The translations under genes were made by a program, and so were the position numbers. From positions 109,225 through 173,224 of the forward strand of contig DEWY01000011.1 of assembly GCA_002363865.1 (NCBI GenBank): 64,000 nucleotides of DNA, given 5' to 3'. The stretch comes from Caulobacteraceae bacterium UBA3198 (lineage in GTDB: Bacteria > Pseudomonadota > Alphaproteobacteria > Caulobacterales > Caulobacteraceae). The notes below the pieces were generated by a model. That model saw only the letters and a program-made list of their open reading frames with translations, ran no database searches and had not been told where the DNA came from. Below, in pieces: positions 1 through 9,382 of the stretch; the first letter of the stretch is position 1; each line of letters opens with the position of its first letter.

Positions 1-1
1 G

Positions 2-1054
2 GGGGGCGTGATCGTCGCCTATGTGGATGTGCGGCGGGATCAGGAAGCCGTGCGCATCCGGCAGGACAATGTTCAGGTGCTCGGTCGCCAGCTTGAAGAG
101 ACCGACGCCCGCTTTGAGGTTGGCGAAATCACCCGCACGGACGTGGCCCAGGCCCAGGCCCGGCTGGCGGCCGCCGAGGCGCAGCTGCGCTCGGCCGAGG
201 CCCAGCTGGCCATCAGCCGCGCCAGCTACGCCGCCATCGTCGGCCAGAATCCTGGCTCGCTGGACTCCGAGCCGCCGCTGGCGGCGGTGCTTCCGGCGAC
301 GGTGGACCAGGCCTATGAGGCGGCTGAGCGGAACAACCCGCAACTCCGTCAGGCGCGTTACAACGCCCAGGCCGCTGAAGCCCGGGTGGCCGCGGCGCGG
401 GCCGAACGGATGCCCAATCTGTCGCTGACAGGCAGCCTCGGCTGGAACGGTCTGGCTGATCCCTTCGAGCCCTCGGACTATTCGCGCAACGTCACCGGTC
501 GTGCGACCCTGACCGTGCCGATCTTCACCGGCGGCCTCAACAATTCGCGGGTCCGCGCGGCGCGGGAGCGGGAGACCGCCAGCGAGCTCGCCGTGGAGCA
601 GGCCCGTCGCACCGCCCTGCAGAACGTCACCCAGGCCTGGAGCCAGCTCCTGGCGGCCCGGGCCAATATCGGCTCCACTGACGTCCAGGTCCGCGCCGCC
701 CGCATCGCCGCCGAAGGGGTGCGTCAGGAGCAACAGGTCGGCCTGCGCACGACCATCGACGTGCTGAACGCCGAGCAGGAGCTGCGGGCCGCCGAGCTGG
801 CGCAGATTTCGGCGCGCCGGGATGAGTATGTGGCCGCCGCTTCAGTCCTGGCGGCTGTGGGCCGGCTGGACGCCGCCAATCTGGCGCCGCAGCTCGACAT
901 CTACGACGCCACGGCCAATTCCCGGGGCCTGCGCTTCGCCTGGGGCTGGACCCCGTGGGAGGAGCCCATCGCCATCGTCGATTCGGTGTTCGTGCCCCAG
1001 CCCGAGCAATTGGCGCGGGATGCGCCGATGAGCACCGCCGGGGCCCCGCAGTAA
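2..1054 (+). CDS. TolC-family outer membrane efflux protein (C-terminal part, cut by window start)
   Basis: The reading frame is open to the first base, so the N-terminus lies upstream; the GTG at 8 is internal. TolC proteins form trimeric outer-membrane channels with a periplasmic helical barrel for type I secretion or RND efflux. Seen here are the heptad-rich helical segments typical of the barrel (for example VGEITRTDVAQAQARL, then a second similar repeat ending LRTTIDVLNAEQEL), which are the two halves of the internal TolC duplication. The protein ends in a short non-conserved tail after DIYDATANSRGL. In Caulobacter a TolC-like gene also lies beside popZ (recalled synteny). The transported substrate cannot be told. 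Confidence 0.9.
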   Translation, partial: GGVIVAYVDVRRDQEAVRIRQDNVQVLGRQLEETDARFEVGEITRTDVAQAQARLAAAEAQLRSAEAQLAISRASYAAIVGQNPGSLDSEPPLAAVLPATVDQAYEAAERNNPQLRQARYNAQAAEARVAAARAERMPNLSLTGSLGWNGLADPFEPSDYSRNVTGRATLTVPIFTGGLNNSRVRAARERETASELAVEQARRTALQNVTQAWSQLLAARANIGSTDVQVRAARIAAEGVRQEQQVGLRTTIDVLNAEQELRAAELAQISARRDEYVAAASVLAAVGRLDAANLAPQLDIYDATANSRGLRFAWGWTPWEEPIAIVDSVFVPQPEQLARDAPMSTAGAPQ

Positions 1055-1166
1055 GCGCCGCGGGCGGCGACATCTTCCTTGCGTCGCAAAGCTAAAATTG
1101 CAGGATCGCTCTATCGCGCCTAGGCTGGCGCACGGATTCCCTACCGCATCAAACACGGCGCGCCTC

Positions 1167-1763
1167 ATGTCCGATCAGACCTCCCAAGAACCGACGATGG
1201 AGGAGATTCTCGCCTCCATTCGCCGCATCATTTCGGAGGACGATGCGCCTGCGGACGAGGTGAAGGCCGAGGAGGCGCCCGAGGAGCCGGCCGCGCCGGA
1301 ACCTGCCGCGACCTACGAGCCGGAGCCTGAGCCGGAGTCGCAGCCGGAGGCGACCTATGAGGCCCCCGCCCCGGAGCCCGAGCCGGAAGACGAGGCCCTG
1401 GAGCTAACCGACCGCGTCGACCAGGTCGGCGATCTGGACGTCTACAGCCCCACTACCGCGCCTGCGGCTTCCGAGCCGGAATCGGCCGTCTATTCCCCGC
1501 CGCCAACCCCCAGCTATGAGCCGGTGAGCCAGGGCGACGATGAAGGGCTGCTGAGCCAGACGGCGGCCACCGCGGCGGCCTCGGCCTTTGGTCAGCTGTC
1601 GGCGGCGATCGGCATGCCGCACACCGACCGCACCCTGGAAGACGTGGTCCGCGAGATGCTCCGCCCGCTGCTCAAGCAGTGGCTGGACGACAATCTTCCG
1701 CAGATCGTCGAGGCCTCGGTCCGCGAAGAGGTCGAACGCATCGCCCGCGGGCGCGTACGCTAG
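1167..1763 (+). CDS. popZ: Polar organizing protein PopZ
   Basis: A 198-residue protein starting MSDQTSQEPTMEEILASIRR. PopZ assembles into a polar hub that tethers the ParB-parS centromere and recruits cell-cycle signalling proteins in Caulobacter-type bacteria. Three parts are visible: a conserved N-terminal helix (EPTMEEILASIRRIISEDD) that binds clients, a long acidic Pro/Glu-rich disordered linker (about residues 28-120), and a C-terminal helical oligomerisation region (DRTLEDVVREMLRPLLKQWL followed by a second helix). It is slightly longer than the roughly 177-residue C. crescentus protein, the difference probably lying in the linker. The ATG at 1167 is chosen because conservation starts there; an upstream in-frame extension to 1098 looks non-coding. 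Confidence 0.93.
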   Translation: MSDQTSQEPTMEEILASIRRIISEDDAPADEVKAEEAPEEPAAPEPAATYEPEPEPESQPEATYEAPAPEPEPEDEALELTDRVDQVGDLDVYSPTTAPAASEPESAVYSPPPTPSYEPVSQGDDEGLLSQTAATAAASAFGQLSAAIGMPHTDRTLEDVVREMLRPLLKQWLDDNLPQIVEASVREEVERIARGRVR

Positions 1764-1804
1764 TCTATCTGTCTCTCACGCCCCTCGAGGGCGTGTGAGT
1801 CGCC

Positions 1805-1835
1805 GAACCCGCCCCGCCAGGGCGGGTTCGTTCGT
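1805..1835 (+). terminator. Probable terminator after popZ
   Basis: A perfect 9-bp stem (GAACCCGCC at 1805-1813 pairing with GGCGGGTTC at 1821-1829) with a 7-nt loop, followed by a moderately T-rich stretch. A smaller hairpin (CACGCCC/GGGCGTG) lies just upstream around 1776-1795. Together they separate popZ from valS. Confidence 0.6.
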
Positions 1836-1896
1836 TTCGGCGCAGCATCCGGCTTTCGCGCAAATGCGCGGGCCTGTATGGACCCCCTGATCCGCC

Positions 1897-4563
1897 ATGC
1901 TTGAAAAGACCTTCGACCCCAAGACCGCCGAGCCCCGCCTCTATGAGGCCTGGGAGCAGTCGGGCGCGTTTGCCCCCACCGATGATCCGAACGCCGAGCC
2001 GTTCTCCATCGTGATCCCGCCGCCCAATGTCACGGGCTCCCTGCACATCGGCCATGCGCTGAACAACACCCTGCAGGACGTGCTGATCCGGTTCGAGCGG
2101 ATGCGAGGCAAGGCCGCCCTGTGGCTGCCGGGCACCGACCACGCGGGCATCGCCACCCAGAACATCGTCGAGCGCCAGTTGGCCGAGGCCGGCAATATCA
2201 GCCGCCGGGACATGGGCCGCGAGGCCTTTGTCGAGAAGATCTGGGAGTGGAAGGCCAAGTCCGGCGGGACCATCGTCAACCAGCTGCGTCGCCTGGGCGC
2301 CTCCTGCGACTGGAGCCGTGAGCGCTTCACCCTGGACGAAGGCCTGTCAGACGCCGTGCGCAAGGTGTTCGTCCAGCTCCATAGGGAAGGCCTGATCTAT
2401 CGCGACAAGCGGCTGGTGAACTGGGACCCGCATTTCCAGACCGCCATCTCCGACATTGAGGTCGAGCAGCGCGAGGTCGACGGCGCCTACTGGCACTTCG
2501 CCTATCCGCTGGAGGATGGCTCCGGCGAAATCGTTGTGGCCACCACCCGGCCCGAGACCATGCTCGGCGACACCGCCGTGGCGGTCCATCCCGACGACGA
2601 GCGCTACAAGCACCTGGTCGGCAAGGCCGTGCGGCTGCCGATCGTGAACCGGCCGATCCAGATCGTCGCCGACGAATATCCGGATCCGGAAAAGGGCTCC
2701 GGCGCGGTGAAGATCACGCCGGCCCACGACTTCAACGACTTCCAGGTGGGCAAGCGCCACAACCTGCCGGTCATCAACGTTTTCGATGATTATGCGCGGA
2801 TCAATGAGAACGCCCCGGAGGCCTATCGCGGCCTGGACCGGTTCGCCGCCCGCAAGAAGGTGGTCGAGGAGTTCGAGGCGCTCGGCCTGCTGCGCGAGAT
2901 CGAGAAGACCCGCCATGTGGTCCCGCACGGCGACCGCTCCGGCGCGGTGGTCGAGCCCTATCTGACCGACCAGTGGTACGTCGACGCCAAGACCCTGGCT
3001 GGCCCCGCCATCAAGGCGGTGGAGGAGGGGCGCACGCTCTTCGAACCCCGTAATTGGGACAAGACCTATTTCGAATGGATGCGGAACATCCAGCCCTGGT
3101 GCATCTCGCGCCAGCTCTGGTGGGGCCATCGTATCCCGGCCTGGTACGGCCCCGACGGAAAGGCCTTCGTGGCCGAGACGGAAGACGAGGCCAAGGCCGC
3201 CGCCCGCGAGCACTATGGTCGTGATGAGGCCCTGAAGCAGGACGAGGACGTCCTCGACACCTGGTTCTCCTCAGGCCTGTGGCCGTTCTCCACCATGGGC
3301 TGGCCGGAGAAGACCAGCGACCTGGCGCGCTTCTATCCGACCCACACCCTGATCACCGGCTTCGACATCATCTTCTTCTGGGTCGCCCGGATGATGATGC
3401 AGGGCATCCACTTCACCGGCGAAGTTCCCTTCAAGCGGGTCTTCATCAACGCCCTGGTCCGCGACGCCGAGGGCAAGAAGATGTCCAAGTCCAAGGGCAA
3501 TGTCCTGGACCCGCTGGAGCTGGTGGACGAATTCGGCGCCGACGCCCTGCGTTTTACGCTGACGGCCATGTCGGGCCAGGCCCGGGACATCAAGCTCTCG
3601 CGCCAGCGCATTGAAGGCTATCGCAATTTCGGCACCAAGCTGTGGAACGCCACGCGCTTCTGCCAGATGAACGGCTGCGCGCGGGCTGAGGGTTTTGATC
3701 CCGCCGCCCTGCAGGTTCCGCTCAACCGCTGGATCGTCGGCGAGGCCGCCCGCACCAGTCAGGCCGTCACCAAGGCCTTGGATGGCTGCGGCTTTGATGA
3801 GGCCGCAGGCCTACTCTACCGCTTCATCTGGAACGTCTATTGCGACTGGTATGTGGAGCTCGCCAAGCCGCTGCTCAACGGCGAGGACGCTACGGCCAAG
3901 GCCGAGACGCAAGCCACGGCCGCCTGGATCCTGGACGTCATCCTGACCCTGCTGCACCCGATCATGCCCTTCCTCACCGAAGAGCTCTGGGCCCAGACGG
4001 CGGGCGAAGGCGCGCCGCGTAGCCATCAGGGCTTCCTGATGACCGCGCCCTGGCCGGAACTTGGTGAGGACCTGATCGACAAGGCCGCGGAGGCCGAGAT
4101 CGGCCTGATCATCGCCGCCGTCAGCGAGGGACGCTCGGTCCGCGCCGAGCTGAACGTGCCGCCCGGCGCACGTCCGGACCTGCTGGTCGTTGAGGCCAAC
4201 GCCGCTCAGCGACAGATACTGGAGCGCTCGGCGCCGGTGATTTGTCAGACCCTGCGGGTGGCCAGCGTCCAGATGGTGGACCGTGCGCCGGATGGGGCCA
4301 TTCCCTTTGTGGTCGACGGCGCGACGCTCGCCCTGCCGGTCGCGGCCTTCATCGACCTGGCCGCCGAACGCGCACGACTGTCCAAGGAGATCGCCACGCT
4401 CGCCTCGGACGTGGAGCGGACGGCCAAGAAGCTGGGCAATGCCGACTTCGTGGCCCGGGCGCCCGAAGAGGTGGTCGAGGAGAACCGGGAGCGCCTGGCT
4501 GAGGCGCAAGCCGCCAAGGCAAAGTTGGAGGCTGCCCTTCAGCGCCTGTCCAGCGTCGGCTGA
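1897..4563 (+). CDS. valS: Valyl-tRNA synthetase
   Basis: Class Ia synthetase of 888 residues that charges tRNA-Val in the cytoplasm. The HIGH signature is at about residues 50-53 (PPPNVTGSLHIGHALN) and the KMSKS loop at about 528-532 (GKKMSKSKGN). The CP1 editing domain lies between (TTRPETMLGDTAVAV, DQWYVDAKTL), followed by the anticodon-binding helical domain and a C-terminal coiled coil (about 815-885) typical of ValRS. Full length, no frameshift. It is separated from popZ by hairpins, and its stop lies 4 bp from the stop of the convergent kinase gene. Confidence 0.98.
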   Translation: MLEKTFDPKTAEPRLYEAWEQSGAFAPTDDPNAEPFSIVIPPPNVTGSLHIGHALNNTLQDVLIRFERMRGKAALWLPGTDHAGIATQNIVERQLAEAGNISRRDMGREAFVEKIWEWKAKSGGTIVNQLRRLGASCDWSRERFTLDEGLSDAVRKVFVQLHREGLIYRDKRLVNWDPHFQTAISDIEVEQREVDGAYWHFAYPLEDGSGEIVVATTRPETMLGDTAVAVHPDDERYKHLVGKAVRLPIVNRPIQIVADEYPDPEKGSGAVKITPAHDFNDFQVGKRHNLPVINVFDDYARINENAPEAYRGLDRFAARKKVVEEFEALGLLREIEKTRHVVPHGDRSGAVVEPYLTDQWYVDAKTLAGPAIKAVEEGRTLFEPRNWDKTYFEWMRNIQPWCISRQLWWGHRIPAWYGPDGKAFVAETEDEAKAAAREHYGRDEALKQDEDVLDTWFSSGLWPFSTMGWPEKTSDLARFYPTHTLITGFDIIFFWVARMMMQGIHFTGEVPFKRVFINALVRDAEGKKMSKSKGNVLDPLELVDEFGADALRFTLTAMSGQARDIKLSRQRIEGYRNFGTKLWNATRFCQMNGCARAEGFDPAALQVPLNRWIVGEAARTSQAVTKALDGCGFDEAAGLLYRFIWNVYCDWYVELAKPLLNGEDATAKAETQATAAWILDVILTLLHPIMPFLTEELWAQTAGEGAPRSHQGFLMTAPWPELGEDLIDKAAEAEIGLIIAAVSEGRSVRAELNVPPGARPDLLVVEANAAQRQILERSAPVICQTLRVASVQMVDRAPDGAIPFVVDGATLALPVAAFIDLAAERARLSKEIATLASDVERTAKKLGNADFVARAPEEVVEENRERLAEAQAAKAKLEAALQRLSSVG

Positions 4564-4567
4564 CGCC

Positions 4568-6628
4568 TCAGGCGGCGACGTCCTGCGCATCCGGGGCCAT
4601 GGCCTGGGCGGCCAGGGCCAGCAGGTCCCGCTGAGCGATGGGCTTGGCGAGGACGGCGTCCATGCCGGCGTCGAAACACTTTTGTTCGATCTCCGCCCCG
4701 GTCTGGGCGGTGAGGGCGACAATGGGCGTTTCGGCGTTCAGCGGACAGCTGGCGCGGATGGCGCTGGCGGCCACAAGCCCGTCCATCACCGGCATGTTCA
4801 CATCCATCAGGATGAGGTCGAACCGCTCCAGGCTGGCCTTGTCGATCGCCACCTTGCCGTTCTCGGCTTCCATGGTCGTGACCTGCGGGCCTGACAGGAG
4901 CAGGCGAACCAGCTCTCGATTGACCGGGTGATCGTCGACGATCAGCACGCGTCCCGCCAAGGTCGAGGTCTCGGCGGGCGCATCGGGGGCCGCGGCCTCG
5001 ATCGGGCAGGCCGGGGCGGCCGGAATGTCGATCCAGAAGCAGGCGCCGGGTTGATCATGGTTCTTCGCCCCGATTTCGCCGCCCATCAGTTCGATCAACT
5101 CGCGGCAGATCGCCAGGCCCAGGCCCAGGCCCGTGCCGCCATGCTGCCGCGTGATGCTGGAATCGCCCTGGGCGAAGCGCTGGAACAGCCGGCTGCGGTG
5201 CGCCTCCGGCAAGCCCGGACCGCTATCGATCACCTCAATGCGCAGGCGCTCGCCGGTCGGGCCTGTCTCCATCAGACGGACCCGGACGGCGCCCCTGTCC
5301 GTGAACTTTACGGCGTTGCCCACCAGGTTCAGCAGGATCTGCCGCAGCCGCAGCCTGTCGATCTGCCGTTGCGGGCGTGGGAGGTCATCGATGATCTGCA
5401 GGTTCACGCCCTTGACCGAGGCCTGGGCGGAGAGGATTTCGCGTACCTCTTCGGTCAATGCGAGGACGTTGGCAGGCTCAAGTTCAAGCTCAATCTGTCC
5501 AGCCTCCAGCTTGGAGACGTCGAGAATGTCGTTGATCAGGGCCAGCAGGGCTTCACCGGCGATGGAGATGCGCCGGACATGGCTCTCCGCCGGCTCAGGC
5601 AGGACCGCCTGCTGCAAGAGGGTGGTGAAGCCGAGTATGCTGGTGAGCGGCGTGCGCAGTTCATGGCTCATATTGGCCAGGAAGGCGCCCTTGGCCTCGA
5701 CGGCGGCCTCGATCCTGCGTTGAAGCGCGCGCTGGGCGGTGACGTCTCGGTACACGCTGATCAGCTCGGAAGGCCGCCCCTCGGCGTCGCGCACGACAGT
5801 GGAGGCGCCTTCCAGCCAGAGCATCGCGCCCGACCGGGTCTGGACCGGGTAGGGCCGTTGCATCAGTTCCCGCGGGAGGGCGGGATCGAAGTCCGGGGAG
5901 TCAGGGTCGAGCAGCCTGGCCAGGCCTGCAGTCGCTTCGTCCTGGTCTTCAACCGGCAGCAGATCGACGAGCCTGCACCCAACGAGTTCCTCGGGCGTGT
6001 AGCCGAGGATCTGGCATGAGGGCGAGACGTAGGTGATGACCCCGGTCCGGTCTGCGCGCACCAGGATGTCATGGCAGTGATTGGCCAGCATCCGATAGCT
6101 CGCTTCACTCTTTGTCAGTCGCGCCTCGGCCTCCCGTCGCAGATAAAGTTCGACCCGCAGGCGCAGGGCGTCCTCGACAGCGCAGGCCAAGCTGCGCATC
6201 TGGCTGCGGCCCTCTGAGCCGATGGGCGGGCGGGCGATCGTGTCGAGGACGCAAAGGGTGCCGACCGGCTCGCCATCCGGGCAACGAATGACCGCTCCAA
6301 GATAGTATCTAATGCCAATCTCGCCCCAGACGAGCGGATTGCCCTCGAACCTGGCGTCGGCCGACGCGTCCGTGATCTCGTAAACCTCGTCGCCGGAGGC
6401 CAGGGTGTGGGTGCAGAACGAGACTGCAAGGGGGGTCTCTGGGGGCGCGATCCCAATGCGCGACTTGAACCACTGCCGATCGCCGTCAAGCAGGGAGAAG
6501 GCGCTGATCGGGGCTGAGAACATGCGCGCCGCCAGGCCCACGAGGGAGTCAAACGACGCCTCCGGCTCGGTTTCAAGGATGTTCAGCCGCCGCAGGGCCG
6601 TGAGGCGTGCGGCGATGGGGGCTTCCAT
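4568..6628 (-). CDS. Hybrid sensor histidine kinase (GAF-PAS-HisKA-HATPase-REC)
   Basis: Start chosen at MEAPIAARLTALRRL (686 residues), where homology to GAF-type kinases begins; longer forms would overlap the divergent acyl-CoA synthetase. Order of domains: GAF (about 25-160), PAS (about 175-300, ending VYRDVTAQRAL), HisKA with the phospho-accepting His in MSHELRTPLTSILGF, HATPase_c with the G box HGGTGLGLGLAICREL, and a C-terminal receiver (RVLIVDDHPVNRELVRLLL, phospho-Asp in ILMDVNMPVMDG). No membrane segment is evident, so it is probably a cytoplasmic sensor. No partner response regulator is adjacent, so output must go through a phosphotransfer protein or distant regulator. The signal is unknown. 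Confidence 0.9.
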   Translation of the reverse strand: MEAPIAARLTALRRLNILETEPEASFDSLVGLAARMFSAPISAFSLLDGDRQWFKSRIGIAPPETPLAVSFCTHTLASGDEVYEITDASADARFEGNPLVWGEIGIRYYLGAVIRCPDGEPVGTLCVLDTIARPPIGSEGRSQMRSLACAVEDALRLRVELYLRREAEARLTKSEASYRMLANHCHDILVRADRTGVITYVSPSCQILGYTPEELVGCRLVDLLPVEDQDEATAGLARLLDPDSPDFDPALPRELMQRPYPVQTRSGAMLWLEGASTVVRDAEGRPSELISVYRDVTAQRALQRRIEAAVEAKGAFLANMSHELRTPLTSILGFTTLLQQAVLPEPAESHVRRISIAGEALLALINDILDVSKLEAGQIELELEPANVLALTEEVREILSAQASVKGVNLQIIDDLPRPQRQIDRLRLRQILLNLVGNAVKFTDRGAVRVRLMETGPTGERLRIEVIDSGPGLPEAHRSRLFQRFAQGDSSITRQHGGTGLGLGLAICRELIELMGGEIGAKNHDQPGACFWIDIPAAPACPIEAAAPDAPAETSTLAGRVLIVDDHPVNRELVRLLLSGPQVTTMEAENGKVAIDKASLERFDLILMDVNMPVMDGLVAASAIRASCPLNAETPIVALTAQTGAEIEQKCFDAGMDAVLAKPIAQRDLLALAAQAMAPDAQDVAA

Positions 6629-6821
6629 GGGGCGCGCTCCTAGAATGGTTGACCACCTGAGCGATTGGTCATTAACGACACCCTTCAAGGCCCTGCGGCC
6701 CGCCGCCGCAGGTTGAGTGAGCCCAGGCGAACACATGTTTGCCACCGGCCCCAGGTTATGCTTGTTCACCCAGGACGATGCGGGGGCTGACTGACCCCTG
6801 CGCAGCATTAGGAGAACGCTC

Positions 6822-8579
6822 ATGACCGAGGCCGCTCTGCCTCCCGGCTGGCCTGCCATGTCCATCGCCGACGCCCACGCCCTGCTGACCGCGCCGGGGG
6901 TCCCGTTCGAAATGGAGGAGGTCACCGTCCGTGGGGTGACCATGAAGTCCTGGAAGAATTCCCCGCCCTCCCTCCGCTCTGTGGTCGAGGCCGGCCGCGC
7001 CCATGGGGAGCGAATCTTCCTGGTTTATGAGGACGAGCGAGTCTCCTTCGAGGCCTTTCACCGGGCGGTGGCTAATCTGGCCAAGGAATTCGCCGCCCGC
7101 GGCGTCGCCAAGGGCGACCGCGTCGCCATCGTCATGCGCAACCTTCCCGAGTGGGTGGTGGCCTTCTATGCCGGCGCCTCGCTGGGCGCCATCGTGACCC
7201 CGCTCAATGCCTGGTGGACCGGACCTGAGCTGGAGTACGGCCTGACCGACTCCGGCGCCAAGATTGTGGTTCTCGACGCCGAGCGCTATGAGCGCCTGAC
7301 CGAGCACCTGCCCAACTGCCCGGACCTGGTGCGGGTCTATGTCTCGCGCGAGTCCGACGAGATCGCCCACCCCGAGGTGACCAAGCTCGAGGACATCCTG
7401 GGCGAGGCCAACAGCTGGAGCGGCCTGCCCGACATTGCGCTGCCCGACGTGGCCATCGATCAGGATGACGACGCCACCATCTTCTACACCTCAGGCACGA
7501 CGGGTAAGCCCAAGGGCGCGCTCGGCACGCACCGCGGGGTCAACTCCAACATCCTCACGGCCGCCTGCGCCGGCGCCCGGCGCTTCCTTCGCCGTGGCGA
7601 AATGCCGCCCGCGCCTGATCCCGACGGCCCGCAGCGCTCGTCGCTGATCTCGGTGCCCTTCTTCCATGTGACCGGCTGCTTCGCCGTCCTGAACCCCAGC
7701 CTGTTCGCCGGCGCCAAGTTGGTGATGATGCACAAGTGGGACGCGGTTCGGGCCTTTGAGCTCATCGAACGGGAGAAGATCCAGTCGGCCGGCGGGGTGC
7801 CGACCATCGCCTGGCAGCTGATCGAGCACCCGGCCCGCGCCAACTACGATCTCTCTTCCCTGGAATCCGTGGCCTATGGCGGCGCGCCCTCGGCGCCCGA
7901 ACTGGTCCGCCGCCTGTCCGAGACCTTCCCCAAGTCGCAGCCCGGCCAGGGTTGGGGCATGACCGAGACCTGCGCCACCGTCACCAGCAATGGCGCAGAA
8001 GACTACACCCACCGCCCCGACAGCTGCGGACCGGCCGCCCCGGTGGCCGAGCTGAAGATCGTCGACCCGGCTGATGGCGTGACCGAGCTTCCCATCGGTG
8101 CGGTGGGCGAGCTGTGGGCCAAGGGGCCGATGGTGGTGAAGGGCTACTGGAACAAGCCCGAGGCCACCGCCCAGACCTTCGTCGACGGTTGGGTGCGCAC
8201 CGGCGATCTGGCGCGGCTGGATGAGGAAGGTTTCTGCTTCATCATCGACCGGGCCAAGGACATGCTGATCCGGGGCGGCGAGAACATCTACTGCGTCGAG
8301 GTCGAGAACGTCCTTTACGACCATCCGGCCATCATGGACGCCGCCATTGTCGGCGTGCCGCATCGCACGCTCGGCGAGGAGCCGGCCGCGGTGGTGACCC
8401 TGAAGCCCGGCGCCGAAGTCACCGAGCAGGAGCTGCGGGCCCATGTGGCCGAGCATCTGGCGGCCTTCAAGGTGCCGATCGCGGTCAAGTTCTGGCACGA
8501 GACCCTGCCGCGTAACGCCAATGGCAAGATCCTCAAGAACGAGCTCAAGAAGCTGTTCGAGGACAAGGCCGACGCCTGA
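6822..8579 (+). CDS. Class I adenylate-forming enzyme, probable acyl-CoA synthetase
   Basis: A 585-residue ANL-family enzyme, likely activating a fatty or other carboxylic acid to its CoA ester via an acyl-AMP. Motifs: P-loop-like A3 (FYTSGTTGKPKGALGTHRG), A5 (GWGMTETCATVTSN), A7 (DGWVRTGDLARLDEEG), A8 hinge (RAKDMLIRGGENIYCVEVEN) and the catalytic lysine of A10 (NANGKILKNELKK). All catalytic motifs are intact. AGGAGAA precedes the ATG. tlyA starts 3 bp downstream, so the two are probably co-transcribed. Substrate chain length cannot be predicted by eye. Confidence 0.9.
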   Translation: MTEAALPPGWPAMSIADAHALLTAPGVPFEMEEVTVRGVTMKSWKNSPPSLRSVVEAGRAHGERIFLVYEDERVSFEAFHRAVANLAKEFAARGVAKGDRVAIVMRNLPEWVVAFYAGASLGAIVTPLNAWWTGPELEYGLTDSGAKIVVLDAERYERLTEHLPNCPDLVRVYVSRESDEIAHPEVTKLEDILGEANSWSGLPDIALPDVAIDQDDDATIFYTSGTTGKPKGALGTHRGVNSNILTAACAGARRFLRRGEMPPAPDPDGPQRSSLISVPFFHVTGCFAVLNPSLFAGAKLVMMHKWDAVRAFELIEREKIQSAGGVPTIAWQLIEHPARANYDLSSLESVAYGGAPSAPELVRRLSETFPKSQPGQGWGMTETCATVTSNGAEDYTHRPDSCGPAAPVAELKIVDPADGVTELPIGAVGELWAKGPMVVKGYWNKPEATAQTFVDGWVRTGDLARLDEEGFCFIIDRAKDMLIRGGENIYCVEVENVLYDHPAIMDAAIVGVPHRTLGEEPAAVVTLKPGAEVTEQELRAHVAEHLAAFKVPIAVKFWHETLPRNANGKILKNELKKLFEDKADA

Positions 8580-8582
8580 TCC

Positions 8583-9317
8583 ATGGGCCGCAAGCGCGCC
8601 GACCTGCTGCTGGTCGAGCGTGGCCTGTTCGACAGCCGCGCCAAGGCCCGGGCCGCCATCGAGGCGGGCCGGGTCACGGCCGGCGGGACGGTGGTCCGCC
8701 GGCCGGCCGATCTTCTCGATGACCTCAGCGAGATCGTCGCTGAGCCGGCCCATCCCTGGGTCGGCCGCGCAGCGCTCAAGCTCGCCCACGCGCTGGAGCT
8801 CTGGCCGATCCCGGTGGAGAACCGCTTGGTCCTCGATGTGGGGGCCTCCACCGGCGGCTTCACAGAGGTGTGCCTGAGCCGGGGCGCCGCCCGCGTTTGC
8901 GCGGTGGATGTAGGTCGGGGCCAGCTGCACCCAAAGGTCGCCGGCGACCCCCGCGTTCAAAGTCTTGAGGCCACCGACGCCCGCGACCTGGACGAGGCCC
9001 GCCTGGGATTCGTCCCTGACCTTGTCGTCTGCGATGTCAGCTTCATCGGCCTGTCCAAGGCCCTGCCCAGGGCCCTGGCTCTGGCGGCCGCGGGCGCGGA
9101 CCTTGTGGTGCTGGTCAAGCCTCAGTTCGAGGTCGGTCCGGCGCATGTCGGCAAGGGCGGCGTGGTGAAGGACGAGGGCGCCCGGGCCCGCGCCCTGGAC
9201 GAGGCGCGCGCCTTTCTCACCGCCTCAGGCTGGATCGTGAACGGCGCGGCCCCCAGCCCGATCACAGGCGTTGATGGCAATATCGAGTTCCTCGTCTGGG
9301 CGACGAAACAGGCTTAA
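8583..9317 (+). CDS. tlyA: TlyA-family rRNA methyltransferase (hemolysin A family)
   Basis: 244 residues. The N-terminal S4 RNA-binding domain (about 4-65; RADLLLVERGLFDSRAKARA) is followed by an FtsJ-like Rossmann methyltransferase domain with the SAM motif LDVGASTGGFTEVCLSRGA and VVCDVSFIGLSKALP. TlyA enzymes 2'-O-methylate cytidines in 23S rRNA (and 16S rRNA in some species); the older name hemolysin reflects an activity of the mycobacterial protein. It follows the acyl-CoA synthetase after a 3-bp gap. In many bacteria tlyA follows dxs; that neighbour is absent here. Confidence 0.9.
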   Translation: MGRKRADLLLVERGLFDSRAKARAAIEAGRVTAGGTVVRRPADLLDDLSEIVAEPAHPWVGRAALKLAHALELWPIPVENRLVLDVGASTGGFTEVCLSRGAARVCAVDVGRGQLHPKVAGDPRVQSLEATDARDLDEARLGFVPDLVVCDVSFIGLSKALPRALALAAAGADLVVLVKPQFEVGPAHVGKGGVVKDEGARARALDEARAFLTASGWIVNGAAPSPITGVDGNIEFLVWATKQA

Positions 9318-9330
9318 CAGCCACGAAAAA

Positions 9331-9357
9331 GGCCGCCCACCATGAAGGTGGGCGGCC
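9331..9357. terminator. Bidirectional terminator between tlyA and the glycine-zipper gene
   Basis: Perfect 11-bp stem (GGCCGCCCACC / GGTGGGCGGCC) with a 5-nt loop, preceded by a run of A and followed by GTTCCTT, placed between two convergent genes. Confidence 0.75.
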
Positions 9358-9382
9358 CGTTCCTTGGGACGAGGGCTCAGGT